From an uncultured Litoreibacter sp. (GTDB lineage Bacteria > Pseudomonadota > Alphaproteobacteria > Rhodobacterales > Rhodobacteraceae): DNA of 13,502 nucleotides. The stretch's first letter is position 1. Each line of letters begins with the position of its first letter. Below are positions 1-5,969 of this stretch, one piece after another. A model generated the notes under the pieces. It ran no database searches. It was not told the DNA's origin and saw only the letters and a list, made by a program, of their open reading frames with translations. The position numbers and the translations under genes are program-made. The DNA lies in the NCBI GenBank assembly GCA_937928335.1, contig CALFWN010000353.1, forward strand, positions 1 through 13,502. Reading direction: 5' to 3'.

Positions 1-259
1 AGCCCAGCCAGTTCAGGCCAACCTCTGTGCCACCAATCTGCGCGCCCTTCTGGAAAATCACACGTTCGAATTTTGAGCCGGTCGAAAGCGCGTCCATGAT
101 GCCGGCGAGGTATGGAGTGCGGTCAGTGCGCCATTGGCCCGGTTCCGATGATGTAGCGGGCAGGACCCGGTGTTCTTCTGCCCATTCGGTGACGGTCAAT
201 TGTGGTTCCGGGGCCAAGCCCTCGCACCAAACCTTGTCGAGAAACGCAGCTTCAGTCAT
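1..259 (-). CDS. Phage terminase large subunit, GpA family (N-terminal part, cut by window edge)
   Basis: ATP-driven DNA packaging motor of a tailed phage; only the first 86 codons are present and the frame is open to the left edge. The translation starts MTEAAFLDKVWCEGL and carries the typical GpA opening: a short helical lead, TVTEWAEEHRVLP at about residues 22-34, PGQWRTDRTPY at 40-50, and a degenerate Walker A segment QKGAQIGGTE at about 70-79. The start ATG overlaps the stop of the small terminase gene upstream (frame overlap of 8 bases), and a GGGAG sequence lies 7 bases before it, as expected for translational coupling. Family knowledge: GpA proteins are about 550-650 residues, with ATPase then nuclease domain, so most of the gene lies outside. 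The subfamily call is firm; which phage it belongs to cannot be told. Confidence 0.88.
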   Translation of the reverse strand, partial: MTEAAFLDKVWCEGLAPEPQLTVTEWAEEHRVLPATSSEPGQWRTDRTPYLAGIMDALSTGSKFERVIFQKGAQIGGTEVGLNWLG

Positions 260-725
260 GTGTCAGCTCCCGCGTTGTTTTCTTTGAAAGCTGATCGAGG
301 TGGGCGCGGATTTCCCGATCGAGGGTAGCAAAGATCTCGCCCGGCTCGCACCCAATTTCTGCTGCCAATTCCGACGCCATGCGGCTTGACCAGGCAATCC
401 ACGCATCTCGCTCGCCACGGGCTCGCTCAAACAACGCTTTGTGTATTTCGGCTCGGTCGATCACCTCTCCGCGGTCTTTTTCCAGAGCAAGCCGTTCCCG
501 TTCAACCTTGAGCTTCTCCAGTTCTCGACGGCTGGCGTTGCCGGTGTCGTCCCGGCTCGACTTGCGGCGCGAAGGGTCCACATTCTCTGTGTACCACTTC
601 CATGCGATACTCGCTGAGAGAGTCCCGTCAGTGTTGAGAGGCAGGCCCTGTTTCACCATGGCCGTGACCCGTTGGTGGGTGACGCCAAGTTCTGACGCAA
701 ACTGTTTTCGAGTGAGCTTAGTCAT
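252..725 (-). CDS. Phage terminase small subunit, Nu1-like DNA-packaging protein
   Basis: DNA-recognition subunit that directs the large terminase to the packaging site. The 157-residue product begins with a winged-helix/MerR-like HTH (residues about 4-45: LTRKQFASELGVTHQRVTAMVKQG, with a turn and a W at 43), then a charged linker, then a long coiled-coil-like segment (about 67-90, RRELEKLKVERERLALEKDRGE) and a helical C-terminal part. This order matches lambda gpNu1-type small subunits and the length is normal. A GAGG sequence sits about 4 bases before the ATG. The gene is directly upstream of, and overlaps, the GpA-type large terminase, which is the classical TerS-TerL order. No lysogeny or integration gene follows on its upstream side within the window. 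Confidence 0.85.
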   Translation of the reverse strand: MTKLTRKQFASELGVTHQRVTAMVKQGLPLNTDGTLSASIAWKWYTENVDPSRRKSSRDDTGNASRRELEKLKVERERLALEKDRGEVIDRAEIHKALFERARGERDAWIAWSSRMASELAAEIGCEPGEIFATLDREIRAHLDQLSKKTTRELTHD

Positions 726-1144
726 GCAACCTCGTCATATCTAAGAAGTCTAGAGATGTTCCGGGGCTGGCTACCCGCATGTTTTGCTACCAAAGAAGGA
801 CCCAAGTGGGATTTAGCCATGCAGCAGGCGCATGACGTCAAGCTCTCGCCGGTGCAAGAGATATCATTGGACATACGACCGCCACCCGCTCCTGTCCCCC
901 GATATACAGAGACAGGTCCGACGCTTCCTGATCCGTATCCACGCGATGCCCTTTGTCGGTGGCCAGCCGCTGTCCCGCAGGCTTTGATCCTGCCCCGTCC
1001 TTTGCAGCACTGCTCCGGTACGGTCCCCGATCTGTCACAGCGTCTATTCACGCCTTCACCAGCCGGTGGGTTCTGTGTCGCGTTTCTGACAGGCCCTAGT
1101 CGGAGCCGGTTTCCTGTCGGGTCGGGTGATATCCCCGGATCATA

Positions 1145-1169
1145 GCAGCCTTTGGCACGGGAAGGCTGC
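1145..1169. repeat. Perfect 8-bp inverted repeat (hairpin)
   Basis: GCAGCCTT and AAGGCTGC flank a 9-base loop. No T-run follows on either strand, so it is not a standard intrinsic terminator. The loop contains CACGG, which is complementary to CCGTG a few bases downstream (1173-1177), giving a second, competing pairing. Role unknown; a protein-binding site or RNA structure are both possible. Confidence 0.5.
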
Positions 1170-1252
1170 AAACCGTGGCACAGTTCTTTTGTCATTCATC
1201 GTTGCGATGCTGAACAGGGGGAAACCGCGCATAAACCTTTGGAGATGGTCTG

Positions 1253-1280
1253 ACGTGCATGGAAATTGCCCAATGCACGT
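1253..1280. repeat. Perfect 8-bp inverted repeat just downstream of the small ORF
   Basis: ACGTGCAT and ATGCACGT are separated by 12 bases. The repeat lies 10 bases beyond the stop codon of the small minus-strand ORF. Seen from that strand there is no clear T-run behind it, so it is either a weak or Rho-assisted terminator hairpin or an operator. A second short repeat, TCACC...GGTGA at 1291-1306, abuts it. Confidence 0.5.
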
Positions 1281-1290
1281 GAATTTGCGG

Positions 1291-1557
1291 TCACCCTGTC
1301 AGGTGAGTATCGCCCTTCTGTTGTTCCTTTGGGGAGAGTCTATTGGTGCAGTGTAGAGCAGCTGAAGCCGTCAACTTGGCGTCTTCATGGTCCAGCGACG
1401 CTAGAGCGATAAACGCAAGGGAAATACGCTCTTGCTTTGAAAGGCGGTTGATCAGGACTTCGCGCAGGTTCCACCAAGCTTCGATCGTGGCCAGCGTCAG
1501 TACGTATCCGAGCATCTTAGAAACACTCTTATGCCTCTTGGCCGAGTATTTTGACAT
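1291..1557 (-). CDS. Small hypothetical protein, possibly prophage-associated and truncated
   Basis: An 88-residue product starting MSKYSAKRHKSVSKMLGYV. The longer frame reaching back to 1785 has a weak, non-protein-like N-terminus and would run through the GntR-type operator and the terminator, so I chose the internal ATG; no strong ribosome site precedes it. The middle part looks like real protein: a basic N-terminus, then an amphipathic helical segment (about 20-62, with TIEAWWNLREVLINRLSKQ and ERISLAFIALASLDHEDA). The last 20 residues look like arbitrary sequence, which may mean the gene lost its true 3' end. The segment reminds me of small proteins near roseobacter prophages, but that is memory, not evidence. 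I assign no function. Same strand and likely same element as the terminase genes. Confidence 0.5.
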   Translation of the reverse strand: MSKYSAKRHKSVSKMLGYVLTLATIEAWWNLREVLINRLSKQERISLAFIALASLDHEDAKLTASAALHCTNRLSPKEQQKGDTHLTG

Positions 1558-1621
1558 TGCAGAGCGGCGCCGATTTGGGGTACAAGAACCGTGAAAGTGT
1601 CGCGCTTTCTTAAGACCTATG

Positions 1622-1660
1622 ACGCCGTTGTCCCTTGCCTGGGGCGCGGCGTTTTCTTTT
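1622..1660 (+). terminator. Rho-independent terminator-like hairpin, plus strand
   Basis: ACGCCG pairs with CGGCGT across a loop that itself can pair CCC with GGG, and the stem runs directly into TTTTCTTTT. The T-tract is on the plus strand only. No plus-strand gene is recognised upstream, so it may mark the end of a transcript whose gene has been lost, or insulate the operon that starts downstream. Confidence 0.55.
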
Positions 1661-1682
1661 AGTAGATCGCAGTTGGTCAGTT

Positions 1683-1697
1683 TTGGAATTTTTCCAA
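1683..1697. repeat. AT-rich inverted repeat in the operon promoter region
   Basis: TTGGAA and TTCCAA are spaced by three T residues, and the right arm continues into the palindrome CCAATTGG (1694-1701). It lies 25 bases upstream of the GntR-type site and could be an activator or second regulator site. Seen directly; role inferred. Confidence 0.35.
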
Positions 1698-1721
1698 TTG
1701 GATCAATGGGGCGGTTCGGGT

Positions 1722-1732
1722 TAGTTAGACAA
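1722..1732. promoter_or_regulatory. Predicted GntR/FadR-subfamily operator
   Basis: TAGTTAGACAA matches the FadR-subfamily consensus TNGTNNNACNA at every fixed position, and so does its reverse complement TTGTCTAACTA. It is embedded in further symmetry: GGGTTAG...CTAACCC around it (1718-1740) and TTAGA-CAA-TCTAA inside. A good -10 element, TATAAC (1754-1759), lies 22 bases downstream, so a bound repressor would cover the -35 region. FadR-type regulators (UxuR, ExuR, LgoR, KdgR types) commonly control hexuronate and hexonate operons, which fits the two dehydrogenase genes downstream. The regulator gene itself is not in the window. Confidence 0.6.
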
Positions 1733-1832
1733 TCTAACCCTTTGGGTTTGGGGTATAACCCTATTTCCTGCAGGGATCGCCACATTCAGCGCGGCGCATG
1801 TCCCGCGATCTGTCTCCCGGGAGGACAAGACG

Positions 1833-2855
1833 ATGACAGCCACCATGACCGCCGCGCATTTCCGGGGCAACAAGACCTTCAGCGTGGACCAGATCGACAT
1901 CCCGGCACCGGCAGCAGGCGAGGTGCCTGTGCGTATCTCGTATTGCGGCATTTGCGGGACCGACATGCATATCTATCACGGCAATATGGATGCGCGCGTT
2001 GGCACCTCCCGGGTGATCGGGCATGAAATGTCAGGGGTGGTGGATGCCGATGCCGAAGGCTTCACCAAGGGTCAGAAGGTCGTCATCCGCCCGCTTGATC
2101 ACTGCGGCGACTGCCCGGCCTGCGATGCGGGTCATCACCATATCTGCCACAACCTGAAGTTTCTGGGCATCGACACGGATGGCGCCATGCGCGAGATCTG
2201 GAACGCCCCGGCCCATACGCTGCATCTCCTGCCCGATGATATCCGCATGGATCACGCCGCCCTGATCGAGCCTGTGGCCGTTGCCTGCCATGATGTGCGC
2301 CTGTCGAACCTGAAGGCGGGCGAGGATGTGCTGGTCATCGGCGGCGGCCCCATCGGGGTGCTTGTTGCAATGGTTGCCCGTGACGCGGGCGGCAAGGTGG
2401 TGATCTCGGAGGTCAACAAGAACCGTCTGGCGATCATGGAAAAGCTGGGCTTTGACACGGTCAACCCCGCCGAGCAGGACCTGCCCGCCGAGATCGCCAG
2501 ACGCACCGGCAACAAGGGCGCGGATGTGGTGTTCGAGGTCTCTGGCACCCAGCCGGGTGTGGACGCCATGACCGCCTGTGCCGCCACCAGGGCGCGCATT
2601 GTTATGGTCGCCATCCATGCTGCCAAGCCGCAGGTTGATATGTTCCAGTTCTTCTGGCGCGAGCTGCAGCTGATCGGCGTCCGGGTCTATGAGCCCGAGG
2701 ATTACGACAAGGCCATCACACTTGTGGCCTCTGGTGCCATCGACGCGGGAACGGTGATCACCGACACCGCGCCGCTGGCCGATATTCAACAAGCATTTGA
2801 AGCGCTCGACGCCAGCCCGACGGCGCTCAAAAGCCTGATCAAAGTGGAGGCCTGA
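1833..2855 (+). CDS. Zinc-dependent medium-chain alcohol/polyol dehydrogenase (idonate/galactonate 5-dehydrogenase-like)
   Basis: Cytoplasmic NAD(P)-dependent oxidoreductase, 340 residues, a normal length for the zinc MDR family. Catalytic zinc ligands are visible as C41 (GICGTD), H64-E65 (GHE) and E146; structural zinc ligands as C91, C94, C97 and C105. The Rossmann motif VIGGGPIG covers about 168-175 and an acidic E193 follows at the end of the second strand, which favours NAD+ over NADP+. A GGAGG sequence 8 bases before the ATG supports this start. The gene is followed after 3 bases by an SDR gene, so the two form an operon. The pairing resembles IdnD-IdnO (L-idonate to 5-keto-gluconate to gluconate) or a galactonate/gulonate route; the substrate cannot be fixed from sequence. 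L-threonine or butanediol dehydrogenase activity is less likely given the partner. Confidence 0.85.
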   Translation: MTATMTAAHFRGNKTFSVDQIDIPAPAAGEVPVRISYCGICGTDMHIYHGNMDARVGTSRVIGHEMSGVVDADAEGFTKGQKVVIRPLDHCGDCPACDAGHHHICHNLKFLGIDTDGAMREIWNAPAHTLHLLPDDIRMDHAALIEPVAVACHDVRLSNLKAGEDVLVIGGGPIGVLVAMVARDAGGKVVISEVNKNRLAIMEKLGFDTVNPAEQDLPAEIARRTGNKGADVVFEVSGTQPGVDAMTACAATRARIVMVAIHAAKPQVDMFQFFWRELQLIGVRVYEPEDYDKAITLVASGAIDAGTVITDTAPLADIQQAFEALDASPTALKSLIKVEA

Positions 2856-2858
2856 TCC

Positions 2859-3620
2859 ATGAATATGTTCGATCTTTCCGGCAAAACCGCGCTCGTCACC
2901 GGCTGCAAACGCGGCATCGGGCGCGGCATGGCCGAGGCGCTGGCCGCGGCGGGGGCCGATATTGTGGGCGTCAGCGCCTCGCTTGAGGCCAGCGGCAGCG
3001 ATGTCGAAAAATCCGTCACCGCGCTGGGCCGCGACTTCAAGGCCTATCAATGCGATTTCGGTGACCGCGACGCGCTGCGGGGCTTTGCCGCCGATCTCGA
3101 CAAGGACGCTATTGCGCCCGACATTCTGATCAACAATGCGGGCACCATCCTGCGCAAACCCGCCGCTCATCACGAGGACGCGCTGTGGGACAAGGTGATC
3201 GAGGTCAATCTCAACGCGCAGTTCGTGCTCAGCCGGGAGGTCGGTCGGGGCATGGTTGCACGCGGCGCGGGCAAGATCGTCTTCACCGCGTCATTGTTGA
3301 CGTTTCAGGGCGGGATCACGGTGCCGGGCTATGCGGCCTCCAAGGGCGGCATCGGGCAGTTGACCAAGGCGCTGGCCAATGAATGGGCGCCGCATGGCGT
3401 CAATGTCAACGCGATCGCGCCGGGCTATATCGCCACCGACAACACACAGGCGCTGCAAGACGATGCGGCGCGCTCCAAATCCATTCTGGAGCGTATCCCG
3501 GCAGGGCGCTGGGGCACGCCGGAGGATTTTGCGGGGGCGGCGGTGTTTCTCAGCTCATCCGCGTCCGATTACGTGCATGGCACGATCCTGACGGTCGATG
3601 GTGGCTGGATGGGGCGCTAG
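2859..3620 (+). CDS. SDR-family 2-dehydro-3-deoxy-D-gluconate 5-dehydrogenase / gluconate 5-dehydrogenase-like (KduD/IdnO type)
   Basis: Classical short-chain dehydrogenase of 253 residues. Seen in sequence: cofactor motif TGCKRGIG (14-21), NNAG (92-95), N118, catalytic S145, Y158 and K162, and the SDR C-terminal signature ending VDGGWMGR. The stretch RIPAGRWGTPEDF...SSASDYVHG is close to what I recall of KduD, the enzyme that interconverts 2,5-diketo-3-deoxygluconate and 2-keto-3-deoxygluconate in pectin or alginate breakdown; IdnO-type gluconate 5-dehydrogenases are the nearest alternative. The SD sequence GGAGG overlaps the end of the upstream dehydrogenase gene, and the 3-base gap implies co-translation. 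Neither kduI, a kinase nor an aldolase is nearby, so the pathway is an inference. Confidence 0.82.
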   Translation: MNMFDLSGKTALVTGCKRGIGRGMAEALAAAGADIVGVSASLEASGSDVEKSVTALGRDFKAYQCDFGDRDALRGFAADLDKDAIAPDILINNAGTILRKPAAHHEDALWDKVIEVNLNAQFVLSREVGRGMVARGAGKIVFTASLLTFQGGITVPGYAASKGGIGQLTKALANEWAPHGVNVNAIAPGYIATDNTQALQDDAARSKSILERIPAGRWGTPEDFAGAAVFLSSSASDYVHGTILTVDGGWMGR

Positions 3621-3641
3621 GACGCGCCAAAGCCAAATGGC

Positions 3642-4058
3642 TCAGGTTTTGCGAAGCCGGATCACGACATCCACCTTGGATATCTCCGTGCCGTCAGGCG
3701 CGCCCGGCAGGCCCGCGATCTTCAGCTCTTCCTTCGGGGCGTCCGTCAGCTCGCGCGTGTCTTCCCAGAAGAAATGTGGGTGGTCGTCGACGCGGGTGTC
3801 AAAATAGGATTTCGTGCCGTCTACCATAACCTCGCGGATAAGCCCTGCGTCGCAGAAGGCACGCAATGTGTTGTAGACGGTGGCCAGCGACACGGTCTCC
3901 CCCGTGGTCGAGGTGGCGGCATGAAGGCTTTCGGCGGTGACATGGCGGTTCTCGCCGTCGCCGACAAGCAGCTCGGCCAGCGTCAGCCTCTGACGGGTGG
4001 GGCGCAGGTTGCCGGTGGCGAGCCATGCACTGCTGCGCTTCATTGATTTCGTCGTCAT
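3642..4058 (-). CDS. irr: Iron response regulator Irr (Fur superfamily)
   Basis: Transcription factor of 138 residues that in alphaproteobacteria adjusts iron and heme genes to heme status. The N-terminal winged helix spans about 18-85, with LRPTRQRLTLAELL and the recognition helix SLATVYNTL (57-65); the dimerisation part ends in VDVVIRLRKT. The metal/heme-linked histidine cluster is present as DDHPHFF (H93, H95), the position of the HHH motif in Bradyrhizobium Irr. The CxxC structural zinc pairs of Fur and PerR are absent, and there is no N-terminal GCPxxD heme motif; both are as expected for Irr outside Bradyrhizobium. AGGGA lies 9 bases before the ATG. Divergent from fabA, an arrangement I know from other Rhodobacteraceae. 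It converges on the SDR gene with only 21 bases between stops. Confidence 0.88.
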   Translation of the reverse strand: MTTKSMKRSSAWLATGNLRPTRQRLTLAELLVGDGENRHVTAESLHAATSTTGETVSLATVYNTLRAFCDAGLIREVMVDGTKSYFDTRVDDHPHFFWEDTRELTDAPKEELKIAGLPGAPDGTEISKVDVVIRLRKT

Positions 4059-4113
4059 CTGGGTGCGTCCCTTACAGTCTTGCCACGTAATATATGGCGC
4101 TTACGCCTTCAAA

Positions 4114-4123
4114 TTCAATTGAA
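4114..4123. promoter_or_regulatory. AT-rich palindrome between irr and fabA, candidate operator
   Basis: TTCAATTGAA is a perfect 10-bp palindrome in an AT-rich patch; a second reading gives TTCAA-N6-TTGAA at 4108-4123. It is about 55 bases upstream of irr and 100 upstream of fabA. It resembles in general form, but does not match, the iron control element bound by Irr (TTTAGAA-type arms), so autoregulation is only a possibility. Confidence 0.3.
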
Positions 4124-4151
4124 ATCCCCATGACACACCGTCGCGGCGACC

Positions 4152-4180
4152 TTGCACGCGCCTCTGCGCCAATGTTAGAG
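4152..4180 (+). promoter_or_regulatory. Possible sigma-70 promoter for fabA
   Basis: TTGCAC and TTAGAG are separated by 17 bases, 44 bases before the fabA start. The -35 hexamer and the two preceding C residues (CCTTGCAC) recur exactly in front of fabB. The -10 is weak, so this is a tentative call. Confidence 0.35.
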
Positions 4181-4223
4181 CCGATGCGTATCGAAACAAC
4201 ACCATCCGGGGCAGGGGCGCGCT

Positions 4224-4733
4224 ATGTCTGATTTTCCTACACGTTTTGACAGGGACGCCCTGCTGAAATGCGCACGCGGAGAGCTTTTCGGCCCCGGCAA
4301 TGCGCAGCTGCCCGAACCGCCGATGCTGATGATGGACCGGATCACCGATATCTCCGGCGACGGGGGGGCGCATGGCAAGGGCCACGTGCTGGCCGAGTTC
4401 GACATCACGCCCGAGCTGTGGTTTTTCGATTGCCACTTCCCCGGCAACCCGATCATGCCCGGCTGCCTTGGTCTTGACGGGCTTTGGCAGCTGACCGGTT
4501 TCAACCTCGGCTGGCGCGGCTGGCAGGGGCGCGGCTACGCGCTGGGCGTGGGCGAGGTGAAGCTCAAGGGCATGGTGCGCCCGGACCGCAAGATGCTGAC
4601 CTACAAGATCGACTTCACCAAGGCGGTTCAGACCCGCCGCCTGACGATGGGCGTCGCTGACGGCATCGTGGAGGCCGATGGCGAGGTGATCTACGAGGTC
4701 AAGGACATGAAAGTCGCGCTCTCGGAAAGCTAG
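4224..4733 (+). CDS. fabA: 3-hydroxydecanoyl-ACP dehydratase/isomerase FabA
   Basis: Bifunctional dehydratase and trans-2/cis-3-decenoyl-ACP isomerase, the step that introduces the double bond in type II unsaturated fatty acid synthesis; a cytosolic hot-dog-fold homodimer. The 169-residue length matches E. coli FabA (172). The active-site block [20 protein letters not shown] contains H71 and D85, equivalent to E. coli H70 and D84; PPMLMMDRI near 32-40 is also typical. AGGGG precedes the ATG by about 6 bases. Divergent from irr. The usual neighbour fabB is not next: a regulator, DM13 and membrane-protein cassette intervenes. Its stop codon shares the palindrome CTAG with the stop of the convergent TetR gene, leaving no room for a terminator. 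Confidence 0.95.
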   Translation: MSDFPTRFDRDALLKCARGELFGPGNAQLPEPPMLMMDRITDISGDGGAHGKGHVLAEFDITPELWFFDCHFPGNPIMPGCLGLDGLWQLTGFNLGWRGWQGRGYALGVGEVKLKGMVRPDRKMLTYKIDFTKAVQTRRLTMGVADGIVEADGEVIYEVKDMKVALSES

Positions 4734-5356
4734 GCGCCGGCCTGCGCGGCGCGGGGCTTTTGGCAGCCCGGAGGCTGTCGCCGCAGAACCTCCCTGACGG
4801 CAGTCGTGGCATGTGTGATCGTGTCCAGCGCGCCGTTGGAGCGTACCAGCATCCGAAGGCCCATATATTGGGTCAACAGCAGGCTCGCCATTTGCACACG
4901 GTCCTCGCGGTCACATTGTTCGAACTGCACCGATTGCGTCAACGCAACCAGAAACGCGTCTTCAATTCTGCGCAACTGAATGTGAACCAGCTCGGATATA
5001 TCACCATCCACGGCGGCGGGTCCGGCAGCGGCAGAGCATAAAAGACAGCCCCGCCGGTCGCCGTCTGCCACGGCAGATGTGATGCGCTCGAACAAATCGT
5101 TGATCCGCTCAAGCCCGTCACGGCCCTGCGTCGCCAGCAAGGCGATGATGGGCGTTAGCGTCTCCGTCTCGTATCTGTTCAATACCTTGATAAACAATGA
5201 TTTCTTATCCGCATAGGCCTTGTAGAAGCTGCCCCGCGAAAGGCCCATCCCATCCAGCAGGAAGGGCAAAGAGGCGGCGTCATAGCCATGTTCCCAGAAC
5301 ACGTTCATCGCGCCCTCCAGGGCTTGGTCCGGGTCGAACTCTCTGGGCCGTGCCAT
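4730..5356 (-). CDS. TetR/AcrR-family regulator, NemR-like with a conserved cysteine
   Basis: DNA-binding repressor of 208 residues. The N-terminal HTH covers about 10-55 ([19 protein letters not shown], then [18 protein letters not shown]). The ligand domain has [10 protein letters not shown] with C104 and C107; the first aligns by eye with C106 of E. coli NemR (SGCL segment), the redox and electrophile-sensing residue of that protein. C148 and C198 are further cysteines. AGGAG six bases before the ATG makes the start firm. The last 15 residues ([11 protein letters not shown]) look like a read-through tail. It is divergent from the DM13 gene, and a 26-bp inverted repeat lies between them. 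It converges on fabA with a 4-base overlap. The effector is unknown; an AcuR- or YxaF-like ligand is an alternative to thiol chemistry. Confidence 0.8.
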   Translation of the reverse strand: MARPREFDPDQALEGAMNVFWEHGYDAASLPFLLDGMGLSRGSFYKAYADKKSLFIKVLNRYETETLTPIIALLATQGRDGLERINDLFERITSAVADGDRRGCLLCSAAAGPAAVDGDISELVHIQLRRIEDAFLVALTQSVQFEQCDREDRVQMASLLLTQYMGLRMLVRSNGALDTITHATTAVREVLRRQPPGCQKPRAAQAGA

Positions 5357-5387
5357 AGCTCACTCCTGCTCTCTGCCACCAGACAAT

Positions 5388-5413
5388 AATTATGGACCGG
5401 CAAGTCTACAATT
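5388..5413. promoter_or_regulatory. Candidate TetR operator in the divergent regulator/DM13 spacer
   Basis: Two 10-base arms, AATTATGGAC and GTCTACAATT, face each other across CGGCAA and agree at 8 of 10 positions. The core (T-R-GAC-N6-GTC-Y-A) has the form of NemR/LmrA-type boxes. It starts 31 bases upstream of the regulator gene and ends about 104 bases upstream of the DM13 start, a position suited to regulating both. A smaller ACCA-GT-TGGT repeat occurs at 5432-5441. Confidence 0.5.
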
Positions 5414-5517
5414 CACAGCAACGTGTTTTGAACCAGTTGGTCCCCAAACGTATCGAAGAGGGACAGGTATCACCGAAACTGCCTCGCAAACCTCAAACAC
5501 GAAACGGAACCGCCCCC

Positions 5518-5928
5518 ATGAAACCCCTTCTCCCAACAGCAATTGCAGCCACGTTTCTGGCGCTCACCGCACTGGCCCCGGTAAGCGCCACGGCTGGTGA
5601 AATGGCCATGACCGGCACATTCACCGGCGACAATGATCACATCACCACGGGTGGCGTCTCCGTCGTCAAAACCGCCAATGGCGGGGCCGTGGTTATCCTT
5701 GATACCGATTTCAGCCTCGACGGCGCGCCTGACCCCAAAGTCGGGTTCGGCAAAGATGGCGCCTATGTCGCTGCCAGCGATCTGGGTGTGCTGACCCAAA
5801 ATACCGGCATGCAGGTTTTCGTCGTGCCGGCATCGCTCAATGTGGACGATTTCAACGAGGTCTACATCTGGTGCGAGCAATTCAGTGTGTCGTTGGGCAA
5901 GGCTGACCTGATCAAAGCGAACCACTGA
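5518..5928 (+). CDS. Secreted DM13-domain protein
   Basis: A 136-residue exported protein. The frame opens earlier, at 5392, but the first 42 codons would precede a textbook signal peptide and run through the operator, so I start at the ATG giving MKPLLPTAIAATFLALTALAPVSATA, with AxA cleavage after about residue 26. The mature part is a single DM13 domain (about 33-131): GTFTGDNDHITTGGVSVV, DFSLDGAPDPKVGF, DLGVLTQNTGMQVFVVP and the diagnostic FNEVYIWCEQFSVSLGKADL, with the conserved lone cysteine C119. DM13 is a predicted extracytoplasmic redox or electron-transfer domain; experimental function is scarce. Divergent from the TetR gene and 41 bases before the small membrane protein gene, so probably co-transcribed with the latter. 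Confidence 0.75.
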   Translation: MKPLLPTAIAATFLALTALAPVSATAGEMAMTGTFTGDNDHITTGGVSVVKTANGGAVVILDTDFSLDGAPDPKVGFGKDGAYVAASDLGVLTQNTGMQVFVVPASLNVDDFNEVYIWCEQFSVSLGKADLIKANH

Positions 5929-5969
5929 TTTCACCCCATATTGATCCCATATTGAAAGGAGGCTCCCAC

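Larger units (their letters stand above)
726..1290. other. Gene-poor stretch upstream of the terminase genes
   Basis: About 565 bases without a convincing gene. Open frames cover it on both strands (for example 722-1195 minus and 756-1145 plus), but their translations are rich in Pro, Arg, Gly and Cys with no recognisable domain, and they read as chance frames in GC-rich DNA. The stretch does hold structure: a 6-bp inverted repeat GACAGG...CCTGTC around 1090-1120, an 8-bp perfect hairpin at 1145-1169 and an 8-bp perfect hairpin at 1253-1280. I searched by eye for tRNA, tmRNA tag and RNase P RNA signatures and saw none. It could be a phage regulatory region, a decayed gene or an untranslated RNA. 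Confidence 0.5.

Noticed and set aside
1145..1177. H-type pseudoknot formed by the hairpin loop and downstream CCGTG
   Set aside because: Pairing is perfect on paper, but the connecting loop of 3 bases would have to span an 8-bp stem, which is sterically doubtful.
722..1195. 157-codon minus-strand ORF ending exactly at the terS start
   Set aside because: The position is tempting, but the translation is a Gly/Arg/Cys-rich string with no domain pattern and no ribosome site; a plus-strand frame over the same bases is equally long.
726..1290. Possible tmRNA, RNase P RNA or tRNA attachment gene in the gap
   Set aside because: No tag-peptide codons, no conserved P-RNA blocks and no T-loop sequence could be found on either strand.
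1558..1785. N-terminal extension of the small minus-strand ORF
   Set aside because: The extension reads through the operator and terminator sequences and has no protein-like pattern.
2031..3173. 380-codon minus-strand ORF opposite the dehydrogenase and SDR genes
   Set aside because: Same shadow effect; it spans the junction of two well-supported plus-strand genes.
5392..5517. Upstream in-frame extension of the DM13 protein
   Set aside because: It would put 42 polar residues before a clear signal peptide and overlap the proposed operator.
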